DNA of 64,000 nucleotides from Clarireedia homoeocarpa. Lineage: Eukaryota > Ascomycota > Leotiomycetes > Helotiales > Rutstroemiaceae. The notes beneath the pieces were generated by a model that was not told where the DNA came from, did no database searches, and saw only the letters and a list, made by a program, of their open reading frames with translations. A program made the translations under genes and the position numbers. This document shows positions 20,826-32,098 of the stretch, piece by piece (position 1 is the stretch's first letter; each line of letters starts with the position of its first letter). The DNA is taken from positions 310,001 through 374,000 of the forward strand of contig LNKV01000013.1 of the NCBI GenBank assembly GCA_001465935.1. Direction: 5' to 3'.

Positions 20826-23697
20826 ATGACTATCCGTGTCAACGCCTCCGCTTTCACCCCGGAGGCCCTGCTGTCTGCTCCCCGCAGATCAGCAGCTACG
20901 CCAAACGCGGAGGGAAAACTAGCTCTGTTCACTGTATCGACATACTCTTTCCAATCGCACTCCAAGACTTCGGAAATCAAGGTCTTGGATATAGCCACGG
21001 GGAAAAGCTCGACGTTAAGTGGCGAGCTTAACGATAGTGAGCCGACATGGCTCGGGTGGAAGAACGAGGTCCTATGGTTGAGAGGAGAGAAGGGGACTAC
21101 CAAATTAATGTTAGGAGATGCGGATGATTTGGAGAAGAAGTATGAACGTCTTGATATTTAGACGTGTTGTAGCTAATCAGCAACAGACCGAAAGTTGTGG
21201 CCACGTTTAATGGCGGTGTATCGAACCTAAAGCTTGCACCTCTTGATGAGGACACGACAGCAATTGCTGTCACTGGTAAGTGGTGTCCCAGTTTATGGGC
21301 CAGTTTCATTTATCGAGTCATCATCATCCAGCTTGGATCGTTAGAATTACACTTGAATAGCCAGATGACTTTGAACCTTGCATACTTGGCTTCAGAATGT
21401 TCAAGTTATGTTTAAACATTCAAAAGATTATTGGAGCTTCGACATCTAATATTGACATTGCATCCGGGCATTCAAAAGATCTTTGACCAGTTGAAGTCTC
21501 TGAGCTGAAGTTCGGTTCAAATATTCACAAGGCTTTTAACTATCGGGTTTCACAATGTAGAGGGTTTATTGGGGCCAACCAAGTCGCCTTTCCTCTGCAT
21601 TGTTTCCGAATACTACTAAAAACTAGTCTCTTAGGCCTTGCGACACCTTCCGGTGAGCTATATAATGCGGAAACTGCCAAAAAACCATTATCAACAGGAA
21701 AGGTGTACTCAAAACTTTTCGTCAGGCATTGGGACGCTTATGTTTCGGAAAACAAAAGTACCATCTGGTATGCAACTATCAAGAAAAAACAGGATTCGCA
21801 ACATAGCTTGGTGTCTCCAGGACTTATCAATGCTCTCAAGGGTCACAAAGTTTCCCTGGAGTCACCTGTGCCGCCATTTGGAGGCTCTGGAGACTTCGAT
21901 ATTAGCAAAAACGGCATCGTCTTTGTCGCCAAAGATCCAAAGCTGGACCCAGCCAACTACACAAAGACTGATCTTTACTACCTTCCTTTGAAGAGCTTCA
22001 CAGAGACGGACCCTCCTCACCCTGCGTTGGTCGAAACTGGGAGTTTGAAGGGTTATACCGGTAGTCCAGTCTTTTCTCCTGACGCCAAGTCGGTTATCTT
22101 CACCCGTATGAAGCATATCCAGTATGAATCCGACAAAACAAGACTGCTATTATTACCCGACATTCTTGACCTCGCCAATGTACAAGAGTTCTACGAAACC
22201 AAAGATGGAGAAGGGGGCTGGGATCTGAGACCGGAAAGTATCACTTTCAATCATGACGGGTCCGAAATCTATGTAACAGCAGAAGAGAACGGCAGAGGGA
22301 AATTATTCAAGCTACCAGCGTCTCCTCGCCATGCGACGAAACTACCAGAAGCCATTACTAAAGATGGCGTTGTGAACGATGTGAAGCTTCTTCCGAATGG
22401 CCAATTGTTCGTCAGCGGCACGTCCTTGATCGACAACAGCTACTACGTGATCGTTGATCCTTCCAACCCATCACAGAAACTTATTTCATCAAACTCCGAG
22501 GGCGGCAAAACCTTTGGCCTGTCTCCAAATCAAGTAGATGAGTTCTGGTACGACGGAGCCGGTGATTATAAAGTCCATGCATGGGTTTTCCGACCATCGA
22601 AGTTCGACAAATCTAAGAAATATCCTCTTGCCTATCTCATTCATGGGGGAGTGAGTGTTCATATATCCTCACAATTCCTGCAGGTTTACTAATCATCCAT
22701 AGCCACAAGGTGCTTGGAACGACAGTTGGAGCACACGATGGAATCCGGCTGTATTTGCTGAGCAAGGCTATGTTGTGGTGACTCCAAATCCGACTGGAAG
22801 TACTGGTTACGGCATGGCTCTACAAAATGGCATCAAGAATAATTGGGGAGGACGACCATATCTCGACCTAGTGAAGGGTTTTGAGTATGTCGAGAAGAAT
22901 CTGTAAGTGCACCGTCTACTGTCTTCCTTAGACCATGAACAGTAGCCACAAATCGTCCCTTTACGATTACCCGTAGCTAAAACTCTGCAGCTCTTATGTC
23001 GACACCAACCGAGCTGTTGCATGTGGTGCAAGTTACGGTGGATACATGGTAAACGTGAGTTCCCCTCCCCCATATCCTTATGCTATCTTATCCCCACAAC
23101 TCCCCAACCGTCTAACTAACCTTCGGTCCCTCACCCCATCCAGTGGATCCAAGGTCAACCCCTCGGCCGCAAATTCCGCGCCCTCGTAACTCACGACGGT
23201 GTCTTCAGCACGCTTAATCAAGTCGCGTCCGAAGAGCTCTTCTTCCCGCACCACGATTTCGGCGGCACCCTCTGGGAAAACCGCACCGGCTACGAGAAGT
23301 GGGATCCGGCGCAGCACATCGCGAACTGGGCGACTCCGCATCTGATTATTCATAACGAGTTGGACTATCGCTTGCCTATCTCGGAGGGATTGGCGCCGTT
23401 CAATGTGCTGCAGTCGAAGGGCGTGGAGAGTAGATTCTTGACGTTTCCGGATGAGAATCATGTTAGTAATTTTATTCATTTCCCTTTTCAGCTGTTACTG
23501 TTCTTTTCTCTTTTGGTTTTTGGTGTGTCGTATACGTGCAGCTAATTAATATTCGGATACAGTGGGTGCTGAAGCCCGAGAACTCGAGAGTCTGGCATAA
23601 GGAGGTGTTCGACTGGATCAATAAGTATAGTGGTATTACAGAGGAGAATGAAGAGTTGAGAAGGGGTATAGAGGATGTGAGAGTATCAAGGGAGTAA
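20826..23697 (+). CDS. Dipeptidyl-peptidase V-like S9 prolyl oligopeptidase
   Basis: Exons: 20826-21139, 21187-21275, 21635-22650, 22703-22902, 22991-23054, 23144-23461, 23563-23697; about 711 aa, the size of fungal DPP V. The N-terminal two thirds is the beta-propeller. The hydrolase domain shows GGPQGAWNDSWSTRWNP, the nucleophile in GASYGG (Ser about 554), Asp in NELDYR (about 635) and His in PDENH (about 667), so the triad is complete. Unlike secreted DPP V, the start MTIRVNASAFTPE is not a signal peptide and no upstream ATG in frame supplies one; the protein is probably intracellular. Intron 2 is 359 nt, far longer than neighbours, and contains two copies of CATTCAAAAGAT. Confidence 0.93.
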
Positions 23698-24266
23698 GCA
23701 AGTGTGTAAATGGCATACAAAGAAACAACGTATTGGGATGCAATGGTAGGGAATACATGAAACAGGATGGATGGTATACAGTGTAAGATCTTGTAGAGCC
23801 CACTGGGCATATAAACGCAATTCTACGGGCATTCTGGTACATAAGGATGAGTGTCAAAGATGTATCTCTTCTGCTGCTGGGATGAGTGTCAAGGTAATTT
23901 ATTCCATGGTCATGGTTGGGACACAGAGTATTGGCAATCAGATTGCCCTTTGATTTTGTATATGATCTTTGATGGTATTCATAGAACTCTTCTCGTTAGA
24001 CTGAAGCTAGCATTCCCAGATTATTTCATTTTCAAATACATATCCCCTGGTAAATTGTAAAGGGTTGTGGTTGAAGCCCTAATAAGATCATTGTAACTGC
24101 AACTATATGACACCCAGCAACGACTAGCAAGTTCTAAGTGTATTGCAAAAGCTTCCCGAGCCATTCGAGGCCTAGTAAACATGTCAAGTCGCCATAAAAG
24201 TCAGCGACGCCACAAGAAAATGACAGTATCGAGTTATCTCAGTCCCTCTGACTGGTTTCCGAATCC
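23698..24266. other. Convergent intergenic region
   Basis: 3' flanks of the peptidase gene and of the coiled-coil gene. Only short frames without domains; nothing else seen. Confidence 0.5.
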
Positions 24267-25476
24267 TCACAACTCATCATCTTCATCTTCATCATCTCCA
24301 TCAGAAGAAATCCTTCTCCTCTTCGCCTGTAACTCCGATTCCTCATCATTACCACCAACCTCTCTTCCAACCAATCCTGCGAGTCTCATGCCTTCCTCCA
24401 CATCAGCCCAACCACACATAACTTCCACCGTACCATCCTTCGCCGTCCGAGAAGGGAATTTCTTCTTCAGCTGCTTGATCAGTCGCTCGGCGTCATTTCT
24501 GTCCGCGAAACCTCCTATGAAAGCTGCGATGAATCCTACTTTGTCGCCGCGAGTCATTTTGTTCATGTGCAAATTTCCTTCCGAGAAGTAGTCTGCATTG
24601 GATTGCCCTGGAGCCTGAGATAAGTGGATTTTCGGAGCACGTCGACCGGGTCGTTTGCGGTTACTGGGGCGTGGGGCTGGTCGAGGTGGTGATTTTTGGA
24701 TGGCTTGAATTATCTGTGTAGTAGGTAGCGGAGAGGGCTGAGGTGGTAGACTTGCTTGTGTATCTTGAGTGATAGATGTAAAATGGTAGAGCTCTTGAGG
24801 AACTTCTAGATTGACAGTGCGATTCATTTGCTCTTGTACCAGCTCATTTTGAGGATATGTAGTTATGGCAGCATCTGAATTCGGTGTCGAATTGGGTCTT
24901 AGTACTGGTTCGGTTTGTTCTAAGCCGTCAAAACCTTTGGCTTGTCGCTTTGTAGTATCTTCTGGACTTAGTTCTTCAATGGCTTCTGTGAACTCAGACT
25001 GATCGTATTGACGGTCAGCACGACGAAGACCTGTCACAAATCAGCCATGTTCATCACGCATCTAACGCACAATACATACTATCATCAAGCTGCTTTTCCA
25101 ACCGTCCCATCTTATTTCTTAGATCCGCAACCTCACTCTTATACTCCTCATTCGTGCGAATCATCAACTTCATTCGACCTTCCACTATATTCAGTTTGGA
25201 ACCAGCAGCCTCCAGCTGTTTTGAAAGTTCTTCGGTTCTCAATACTCGGGTTTCCACATCATCTAGCCGCCTCACAAGCTCGTCCAATCTGTCGACTGTC
25301 TCCGATTGATGGAGAGCGCCAACTTGCGTCTTTAACTCTTGGTAGAGTTCATACAGAGTTCGGTGTTCTTTGCGGAATTGCATGCTGATCAGGCTTGTAA
25401 CGCCCATAGTAGCACCGGAACTGAGACCAGAAAGATGAGAAGGAACATTAGTGTTGGTAACAACACCAGCCATCAT
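24267..25476 (-). CDS. Uncharacterised coiled-coil protein with an acidic C-terminal tail
   Basis: Two exons, 25476-25080 and 25030-24267, joined across a 49-nt intron; about 386 aa. The ATG at 25476 or 25473 (MMAGVV) is used. Residues about 30-132 form a heptad-rich coiled coil (LKTQVGALHQSETVDRLDEL, RTEELSKQLEAAGSKL). The middle is Pro/Gln-rich and basic (RPAPRPSNRKRPGRRAPK). Residues about 285-350 look like a small folded domain (MTRGDKVGFIAAFIGGFADR, DAERLIKQLKKKFPSR, EVMCGWADVEEGMRLAGLVG). The end is a basic KRRR followed by an acidic Asp/Glu run, suggesting a nuclear protein. I do not recognise the family. Confidence 0.78.
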
Positions 25477-26158
25477 GCATATTCTCAAAAGAAATATGAG
25501 ATGCGGAATGAGAGCTAAAAGTTTTCGACACGAGGCATCGAAGAGAAGAATACTGCACTTGATGTACGTTTAAACGAATGTCTTTTTGTGAGATGGAAAG
25601 TGAAGTGCTGCTTGAGGTGTTGCAATTCATCAGTAGAGCTTACAAGCTTTGCAATCCAGAAAATGCAAGCGAGTCTGTGAAGGGGAAACGAATGCTCAAA
25701 TCACAATAGGAAAGAAGAACAAACAGAGGAACAAGAGTTTTTGAAATTTTTATTGATTTTTTTGCTTTGATCTATGGAAAATCGTCTTCCCCTTTATATC
25801 TTCAATCGTTTTACAATTGCTAGATTCATGGCATAGTGTAGTCGTGATAGCAGGAAAACGAAATCGGAGTCGACAAGGACTTTGTAGAACAGACCCAATG
25901 CAATCCCTAAATACAGAGACAGAAAAGCAAAGTAGCATCGCCAACCCCTCTAATATTGGAAATGCCTGAAGATACGCAAGAAATAATCGAGCTGCACTCG
26001 ATGCAGCGACTTTTGTGCCACCCATTTTTTCCCAATCCTCACGCGCCGGGCGAACCAGCAACGCTCACAATCACAGCCCTTATAAGGGGGGTTCCAATCC
26101 TCAAAGTGGGAACCTCGTGATATACCAGTTTTTTCCAATTAGTGAGTTTTATTTTTGT
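25477..26158. other. Intergenic region, eIF4A 3' end / coiled-coil gene 5' end
   Basis: About 0.7 kb. The half next to eIF4A is its 3' UTR. Minus-strand frames of 60-103 codons here have no domain and lack coding bias; not called. Confidence 0.5.
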
Positions 26159-27621
26159 TTAGATGAGGTCAGCAACGTTCATTGGCATCTCCTCAATTTG
26201 AGTGCTGTAGAATTGTTCGATTTCTCTCATCATGCGGACATCTTCAGCAGTGACGAAGTTGATGGCAACACCCTTACGTCCGAAACGACCACCACGACCG
26301 ATACGATGAATGTAGTTCTCACGGTTTGCTGGGAGATCGTAGTTGATGACCAAAGAGACTTGTTGAACATCGATACCACGGGCCAAAAGATCAGTGGCGA
26401 TCAAGACACGAGAAGAACCGGAACGGAACTCCTTCATAATCAGATCACGCTGACCTTGGTCCATGTCACCGTGCATAGCCGAGACAGTGAAATCACGGGC
26501 AGTGAGCTTGTCGGTGAGCCAGTCGACCTTTCTCCTGGTGTTGCAGAAGATAACGGCTTGTGTGATGGTGACAGTCTCGTACAGATCAGACAGGGTGTCC
26601 AATTTCCAATCTTCCTTCTCAACAGCAATGTAGAATTGTTTGATACCTTCGAGGGTAAGTTCGGCTTTCTTGACCAAGATACGGACTGGGTCGCGCATGA
26701 ACTTGGTGGTGACCTCGAGAACGTCTTGAGGCATGGTGGCAGAGAGGAGGACAACTTGGGTTGATTGAGGGAGAAGTTGGAAGATATCGTAGATTTGCTC
26801 GGTGAAACCACGCTATGACGATGTTAGAAGGCAACCTAAAGCATAGTAGTGGCATCTAAAACTTACAGAAAGCATCTCATCGGCTTCATCAAGAACGAAC
26901 ATCTTCATGGAATCGGTCTTCAAGAATCGACGTTGGATCATGTCGTGGACACGACCAGGAGTACCAACGACAACTTGAGGACCGTCTTGGAGGGCCTTCA
27001 TGTCATCACGAACGCTGGTACCACCAATACATGCGTGGCACTCAACGTTCATGAAGTCACCGATGGCAACAACGACCTTTTGGATTTGTTGAGCCAACTC
27101 ACGGGTAGGGGCAAGGATCAAAGCCTGGCATTGCTTGACGTTGGGATCAAGCTTTTGGAGGACGGAGATGGAGAAAGTGGCGGTCTTTCCGGTACCAGAC
27201 TGAGCTTGAGCAATGACGTCGTGGCCTTCAGATGTATTAGAGATGCTGTGCACAGCTGGCAGATTTTCTTTTGAGACTCACCCTTGATGACTGGCATGAT
27301 AGCACGCTGCTGAATAGCAGATGGACGCTCGAAACCATATGCGTAGACACCTGGAGGACATTAAATTTTAATTCCTCCTATAAAGTGCGGATTCTATCCT
27401 ACCTCGAAGAAGCTCTGGCTTCAAGTTCATGGTATCGAAAGAGTCGACGGTCTCGTCATAGTTGGACTCGATTTGTCCTGCAGAGAGAAAAAAGATGGTC
27501 AGTCTTCCATTCCCATCAAAATTTGCCCCACGCACGGCGCAAAGATCTTCAGAAGTCGTTGAGGACAGCGGGATAACTCACCCTCTTGGATCTCCTCGAG
27601 ACCCTTATCTGCGGAAGCCAT
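26159..27621 (-). CDS. TIF1: ATP-dependent RNA helicase eIF4A
   Basis: DEAD-box translation initiation factor that unwinds mRNA leaders as part of eIF4F. Exons: 27621-27582, 27477-27403, 27350-27282, 27225-26867, 26812-26159; about 398 aa, the standard length. All motifs are present: the Q motif region (YAYGFERPSAIQQRA), AQSGTGKT (about 69-76), PTRELAQQ, GG, TPGR, DEAD (about 174-177), SAT, and HRIGRGGRFGRKG near the end. The start MASADKGLEEIQEG is the only ATG that leads into the conserved core. Introns 2 and 3 fall early in the gene, in phase 1. Third-position bias is strong, as expected for a highly expressed gene, which produces long spurious frames on the opposite strand. Confidence 0.98.
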
Positions 27622-27992
27622 ATTTGCGGGTTGGTTGGATGTAGAAATCTAGATAACAAGCTGCTGCTTGAAATCTAGAAGTTCGCAAAGGATGATGGTG
27701 AGGTGGGGTGAGAAAAAAAGTTCGCAAAGGATCTCTTTAGAGAAACTGCGACTGGAAGCTCGTGATGTTGTGTTGAAAACTAGATACTAAACTCCCGAAG
27801 AACGAGAGTTGTTGAGATATCTAGCAGGTGTCTTTTTGAAGGTGTATGATTTTCTTTTCTGATTGTTCTGAAGATTCAAGAGAGGGAAGCTGGTAGATTT
27901 ATGAAAAAGATATTTTGAAAAGAATCTTGAACCGGTGGAGCTAAGAGGTTTTGGGATTAAGCGAAAGGCGGCGTATGGCCGTACTGTACATA

Positions 27993-28026
27993 GCCACTCG
28001 AGCCACTCGAGCCACTCGAGCCACTC
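27993..28026 (+). repeat. Tandem repeat, unit GCCACTCGA x 3.8
   Basis: Three perfect 9-bp units followed by GCCACTC. Each unit junction forms CTCGAG. It lies about 370-405 bases upstream of the eIF4A ATG. Confidence 0.85.
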
Positions 28027-28231
28027 ACCCACTGCACTTAGTCACTGGTACTGGTTACTGGTACTGACTGGTAGAAAAGGAGAAAATTTTCAATGAATCC
28101 ATTGGTATTTTCACTTGGTTGTCCTTGTTCTGTCCTTGGTCTGTCCAATCACGGGCAAGCAGAGGAAAGAATTCGATGTTTGGGGTGGAAAAGGATGGAA
28201 GATGGAATTCCCATCCCTCAATCAGTAAGAA

Positions 28232-28304
28232 ACTTGACAGCTGGAAGCTGGAAGCTGGAACCATACAAAGTACTTGACAGCTGGAAGCTGGTACCATATA
28301 AAAG
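28232..28304 (+). repeat. Imperfect 40-bp tandem duplication ending in TATA-like motifs
   Basis: ACTTGACAGCTGGAAGCTGG occurs at 28232-28251 and again at 28272-28291. The copies end in CCATACAAAG and CCATATAAAAG. The first copy has an extra internal AAGCTGG. Confidence 0.8.
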
Positions 28305-28650
28305 CCCTTGGAAATTGCCCCTCCCTCTATCACATCTATCTCTCTATCTTTGCCCACGGGCACAGACGAGAGGTACAAGTACTTTGGTACTTTGTACAGT
28401 ACTTGGTGGTCAGGATAAATAAATGTATCCCATGTGCCCATGTCGCTCTACGTTTTATACAGAGGAATGCGGCGTAAGTAGATAAAATATGATCTGTGCT
28501 ATATCATTGGTTCAAATTTACCGTGTACGGAAGTACAGCGACATCCCACCAAGTACCAAAATACAACACAAACTTTTTTGCTGGGCCCAGTCCCAGTCCC
28601 AGTAACAGTAACCCTACCGAAAAAGTCTGTACCGAGTACCAAGTTCTGAA

Positions 28651-28683
28651 GACAAAGACAAAGACAAAGACAAAGACAAAGAC
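28651..28683 (+). repeat. Hexamer array, GACAAA x 5.5
   Basis: Five perfect GACAAA units plus GAC. The array lies about 70-100 bases before the ATG of the F-box/JmjC gene, probably in its leader. Confidence 0.9.
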
Positions 28684-28749
28684 TTCTTATTCCTTACTGT
28701 ATTCTGTATTTTACCATCCCCCATGGTTCGTCAAATCCACTCTTGAAGG

Positions 28750-30729
28750 ATGCATTCCGAAATAAGCCCAAGTCGATCCAAACCCAGTGGTCTTACGATT
28801 GACGCCGGTGACTCAAATTCTATTCTCGACTATGAAGAGTCATCCGCAGCCGTCTCCATCCCACCGCATCCCCTGGGCGTAAAACCGGCGGGGAACGCAT
28901 ACACAGCGACAAGCAACGCACGCTATGCGATAGGTCCTTTGCAGATATTACCGGATGAGCTTTTGGCAATCTTTTTCGAGTCACTGGATGCGCGGTTGCT
29001 GAGATCGCTGGGAGCTACGTGCAAGTTTCTTTATGCTTTTACGAGGGCGGAGGAGTTGTGGAAACCCTTGTTTATCGCGTGAGTCACTTTTCTCTTGTTT
29101 TGATGCTGATGGTGATCCTGCGGTTTTGGGACATTTTGCGGAGGAGTGCATTGCGGTTGTTCCAGGCTTTTTGCATCTCTACTTTGCATGGAAATGCACA
29201 GAAATAGCAAAAGTGTCAGGATCCTTTTGTGTTCGTGGACGACTGGAGGCAAGTAGCGGTAAGAGAGTGCGGCCGCAATGGCTCCAAAGCATTCCAGGAG
29301 CTACGGCAAGGCATCAAGTGGCAGCTTTGGGAAATTTTGTCCGTCGTGGCATGGCATGCGCCAAGTAGTATTTCCCAAGCTTTCGTCAGAACCACAGATA
29401 TGGCATTAATTGGTATCCGCCATGGCTGTAGCTTTGGCAGTAGTAGTGCAAGAAATAGGTAGCATGTTATAATGAATACTGTCGTCTTGTAAATCGCAGC
29501 TCGAACACATCTTATTTGCTTTGACACTAAGTGATTTATACTAACAAATCATCAGATCACCAACATCTAAATCCGGAACTTTCAACTGGAAAGGGTCATG
29601 GCGAGCCACATACCTCAATATAGAAGAATCCAACCTCTCTAAAATCCCTTGTAACAACGTCTTCTCTGATGTCCTCTACCGACCATTCCTTTGCACCCAC
29701 ACACCCCTAACCCCCTACACAACCAACATCCCTCTCAAGAACCAAATTCCCCGTCTCGAAGACCTCACCCCAGAAGAATTCACCACGACGTGGAGCTCCC
29801 GGCCCTTCATTCTCACCGCGCCAGTCAAAACCTGGCCTTGCTACACATCCTGGGACACATCCGCCCTCGTAAAAAAATATGGCTCCGTCAAATTCCGCGC
29901 CGAAGCCGTCGACTGGACCCTCGACACCTACATGCAATACATGCAGAACAGCAACGACGAATCCCCACTATATCTCTTCGACCGCTCCTTCATATCCAAA
30001 ATGGATCTCCTGAGCAGCACCTCCGCCCCAGCCTACCAAACCCCCTCCTGCTTCGGCGAAGACCTCTTTACCGTCCTCGGCTCCGATCGTCCAGATGATA
30101 AATGGCTGATCGTAGGACCCGCTCGCAGCGGCTCCACCTACCACAAAGACCCCAACGCAACCTCCGCGTGGAACGCCGTGCTCCGCGGCTCCAAATACTG
30201 GATCATGTTTCCCTCCGGCTCGAGTGCGCCGCCGCCCCCAGGTGTATTTGTATCCGCCGATCAAAGCGAAGTGACAAGCCCTCTCAGCATCGCCGAATGG
30301 CTCCTGGGTTTCCACGCCGAAGCGCGCCGCACCCCCGGCTGCGTAGAAGGTGTGTGCGCTGCGGGAGAGGTCCTGCATGTACCAAGCGGGTGGTGGCATC
30401 TGGTGGTCAATCTCGACGCGAGTATAGCGATAACGCAGAATTTTGTGCCGCGGGCGCATCTGAGCGGGGTGCTGGGCTTTCTGAGGGACAAACCGGATCA
30501 GGTGTCGGGATTTAAGAAGGAGGTTGCGGATCCATATGGGATGTTTGTGGAGGGGATGAGGAAGGCGCATCCGGAGTTATTGGAGGATGCATTAAGGGAG
30601 TTGGAGAGGAAAACGGAGGGGAGGAAAAGGAAGTGGGATGTCGCAGTCGCGAAGGACGAGGCGGATGGAGATGGCGCGGGGGGGTTTAGTTTTGGGTTTG
30701 GGGATGATAGTGACGTGGAGGTGCCGTAG
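28750..30729 (+). CDS. F-box and JmjC domain protein
   Basis: Two exons, 28750-29078 and 29556-30729; about 500 aa. An F-box-like segment lies at about residues 62-105 (LQILPDELLAIFFESLDARL). After the intron, SGTFNWKGSWRATYL leads to a cupin/JmjC domain with iron ligands His306-x-Asp308 (TYHKDPNATSAW) and a distal His in VPSGWWHLVVNL (about 391). These proteins use Fe(II) and 2-oxoglutarate to hydroxylate or demethylate; JMJD6-type relatives act on lysines of RNA-processing proteins, and the substrate here is unknown. The C-terminus is charged, ending FGDDSDVEVP. The single intron is 477 nt, ten times the local norm; its GTGAGT donor and CTAAC branch with CAG acceptor are good. Confidence 0.92.
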
Positions 30730-31380
30730 ATGCTGGGTTGGGCAGACGGGTGTTGACCAGCTCGGGTAATAGACGGTGCTTGTATAGATGGCGACCTCGC
30801 TCGTGGCGGGAAGTCTGATGAATACCAATGATAAAAAGCAGTTTAGAAGTACAAGAGTAGATGAAACAGAATCCATCCATCGCTCACTCAAGCCCTGAAC
30901 TTCCAAAACCCTCTGCAGTCACCTAGTACGAACGCAACCAACCACGAAACTTTCCCATTCGGATCCGCACAATGCGAAGTTTACCGCGCAGCAAAGCCCA
31001 TCTCTCAAGTATCTCCCATGAGAACTCCAAGAACCTCAATTTGATATCTTTTCTGATTCGCTGTGTTTCAACAGTACCATTCCTCTAAAGCAAAAACATG
31101 TATAGCTAAGACATGAGTCTAGTACTCCGTCGCACTAGGCGGCACTCTACTCTGCATAATTGCTGAAAATAACAGACTTCATAGGTATCTCATATTTACC
31201 ACATATTCCATCCCTGATCTCAAGAACTCCATTCCCATTGCCCAATCCAGTAATCCTAAACGCCCTCCCTACGTATCCACCCGTCAATCCCATCCTGTTC
31301 CGTAACACCACACACAATCCAAACCCAATTTCAAACACCAACAACGCAAATCCGTCGCAACTATCGCGCCTCCTATAATT
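30730..31380. other. Convergent intergenic region, JmjC / EAF6
   Basis: 3' flanks of two convergent genes. Short overlapping frames on both strands only; nothing supported. Confidence 0.5.
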
Positions 31381-32098
31381 CTACTTTCTAACAGCCCCAA
31401 AATTCGTTCTCGCCTTCTTTGCTTCCTTCGGATTCGAATCCGTCTCACTATCATCACCAGCCGCAACCGCAGCCTTCTTATTTTTCTTACTACCACCCTT
31501 TCCGATCCCTGCTCCTCCCGACGTAGTAGATGTCGGCGTCGGATGATTCGACGCGCTTTCTCCCTTCGGAAAGCTGGTCGACAATGGTGTTGGAGCTTGC
31601 GCAGCGATGGGAGTTGACGATGCTGATGGCGCGGGAGAATCCTGTGCATAGCTATTAGTGAAGTGTCGCAAAACTCGACAAGTCCTCAATCAAGGCAGAG
31701 CATCAAAGAAAAGCGAATCAACTCACAGTGTTACTATTCCACGTATGTGAACTCCCCGAGAACACCCTCTGCGGCTCCCCCAGTCCCAGACCACCTTTCC
31801 TACCCGCCCCCGCTGCACCCCCTCTCCCACCTACACCACCCGGACCCGCACCCTTCGTATAGCCATCAAAGCCCGTAATGATATTTCCCTGCGGGGTATC
31901 TTCCAGGTATTCTGTTTCCTTCCTGTAAATTGAATCTTCATGAAGTGATAAGAAGCGCTCGAGATTTCGTTTGCGCTCAAGAAGTTGCTTGAGATGTTGA
32001 CGCGTTTTATCGTAATATGGCATACCCGCTGTGGAGTCAGGCGTATTGCTATTTTCATTTTGTGTCGCGCCTGCACCAGATTTCGCGGAGTCCGCCAT
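31381..32098 (-). CDS. EAF6: Chromatin modification factor EAF6 (NuA4 acetyltransferase subunit)
   Basis: Two exons, 32098-31727 and 31641-31381, with an 85-nt intron; about 210 aa. The conserved EAF6 block is at about residues 27-82: YYDKTRQHLKQLLERKRNLE, then FLSLHEDSIYRKETEYL and GNIITGFDGYTKG. It corresponds to the helical region that anchors EAF6/MEAF6 in the NuA4 and related histone acetyltransferase complexes. The remainder is Gly- and Ser/Pro-rich and ends in a basic GKGGSKKNKKAA segment, probably disordered and nuclear. The residue order leaves little doubt. Confidence 0.94.

Larger units (their letters stand above)
27622..28749. promoter_or_regulatory. Divergent promoter region, eIF4A / F-box-JmjC gene
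   Basis: 1.13 kb rich in short repeats: a 9-bp tandem (27993-28026), a 40-bp imperfect tandem with TATA-like ends (28232-28304), a GTAC-rich potential hairpin (28372-28406) and a GACAAA array (28651-28683). The TATAAAAG at about 28297-28304 is followed by a CT-rich tract (28320-28350), which looks like a core promoter firing to the right with a leader of about 400 bases. No coding frame is supported. Confidence 0.5.

Noticed and set aside
26015..26764. 249-codon plus-strand frame opposite eIF4A
   Set aside because: It is antisense to a strongly biased highly expressed gene, with composition typical of a shadow frame and no domain.
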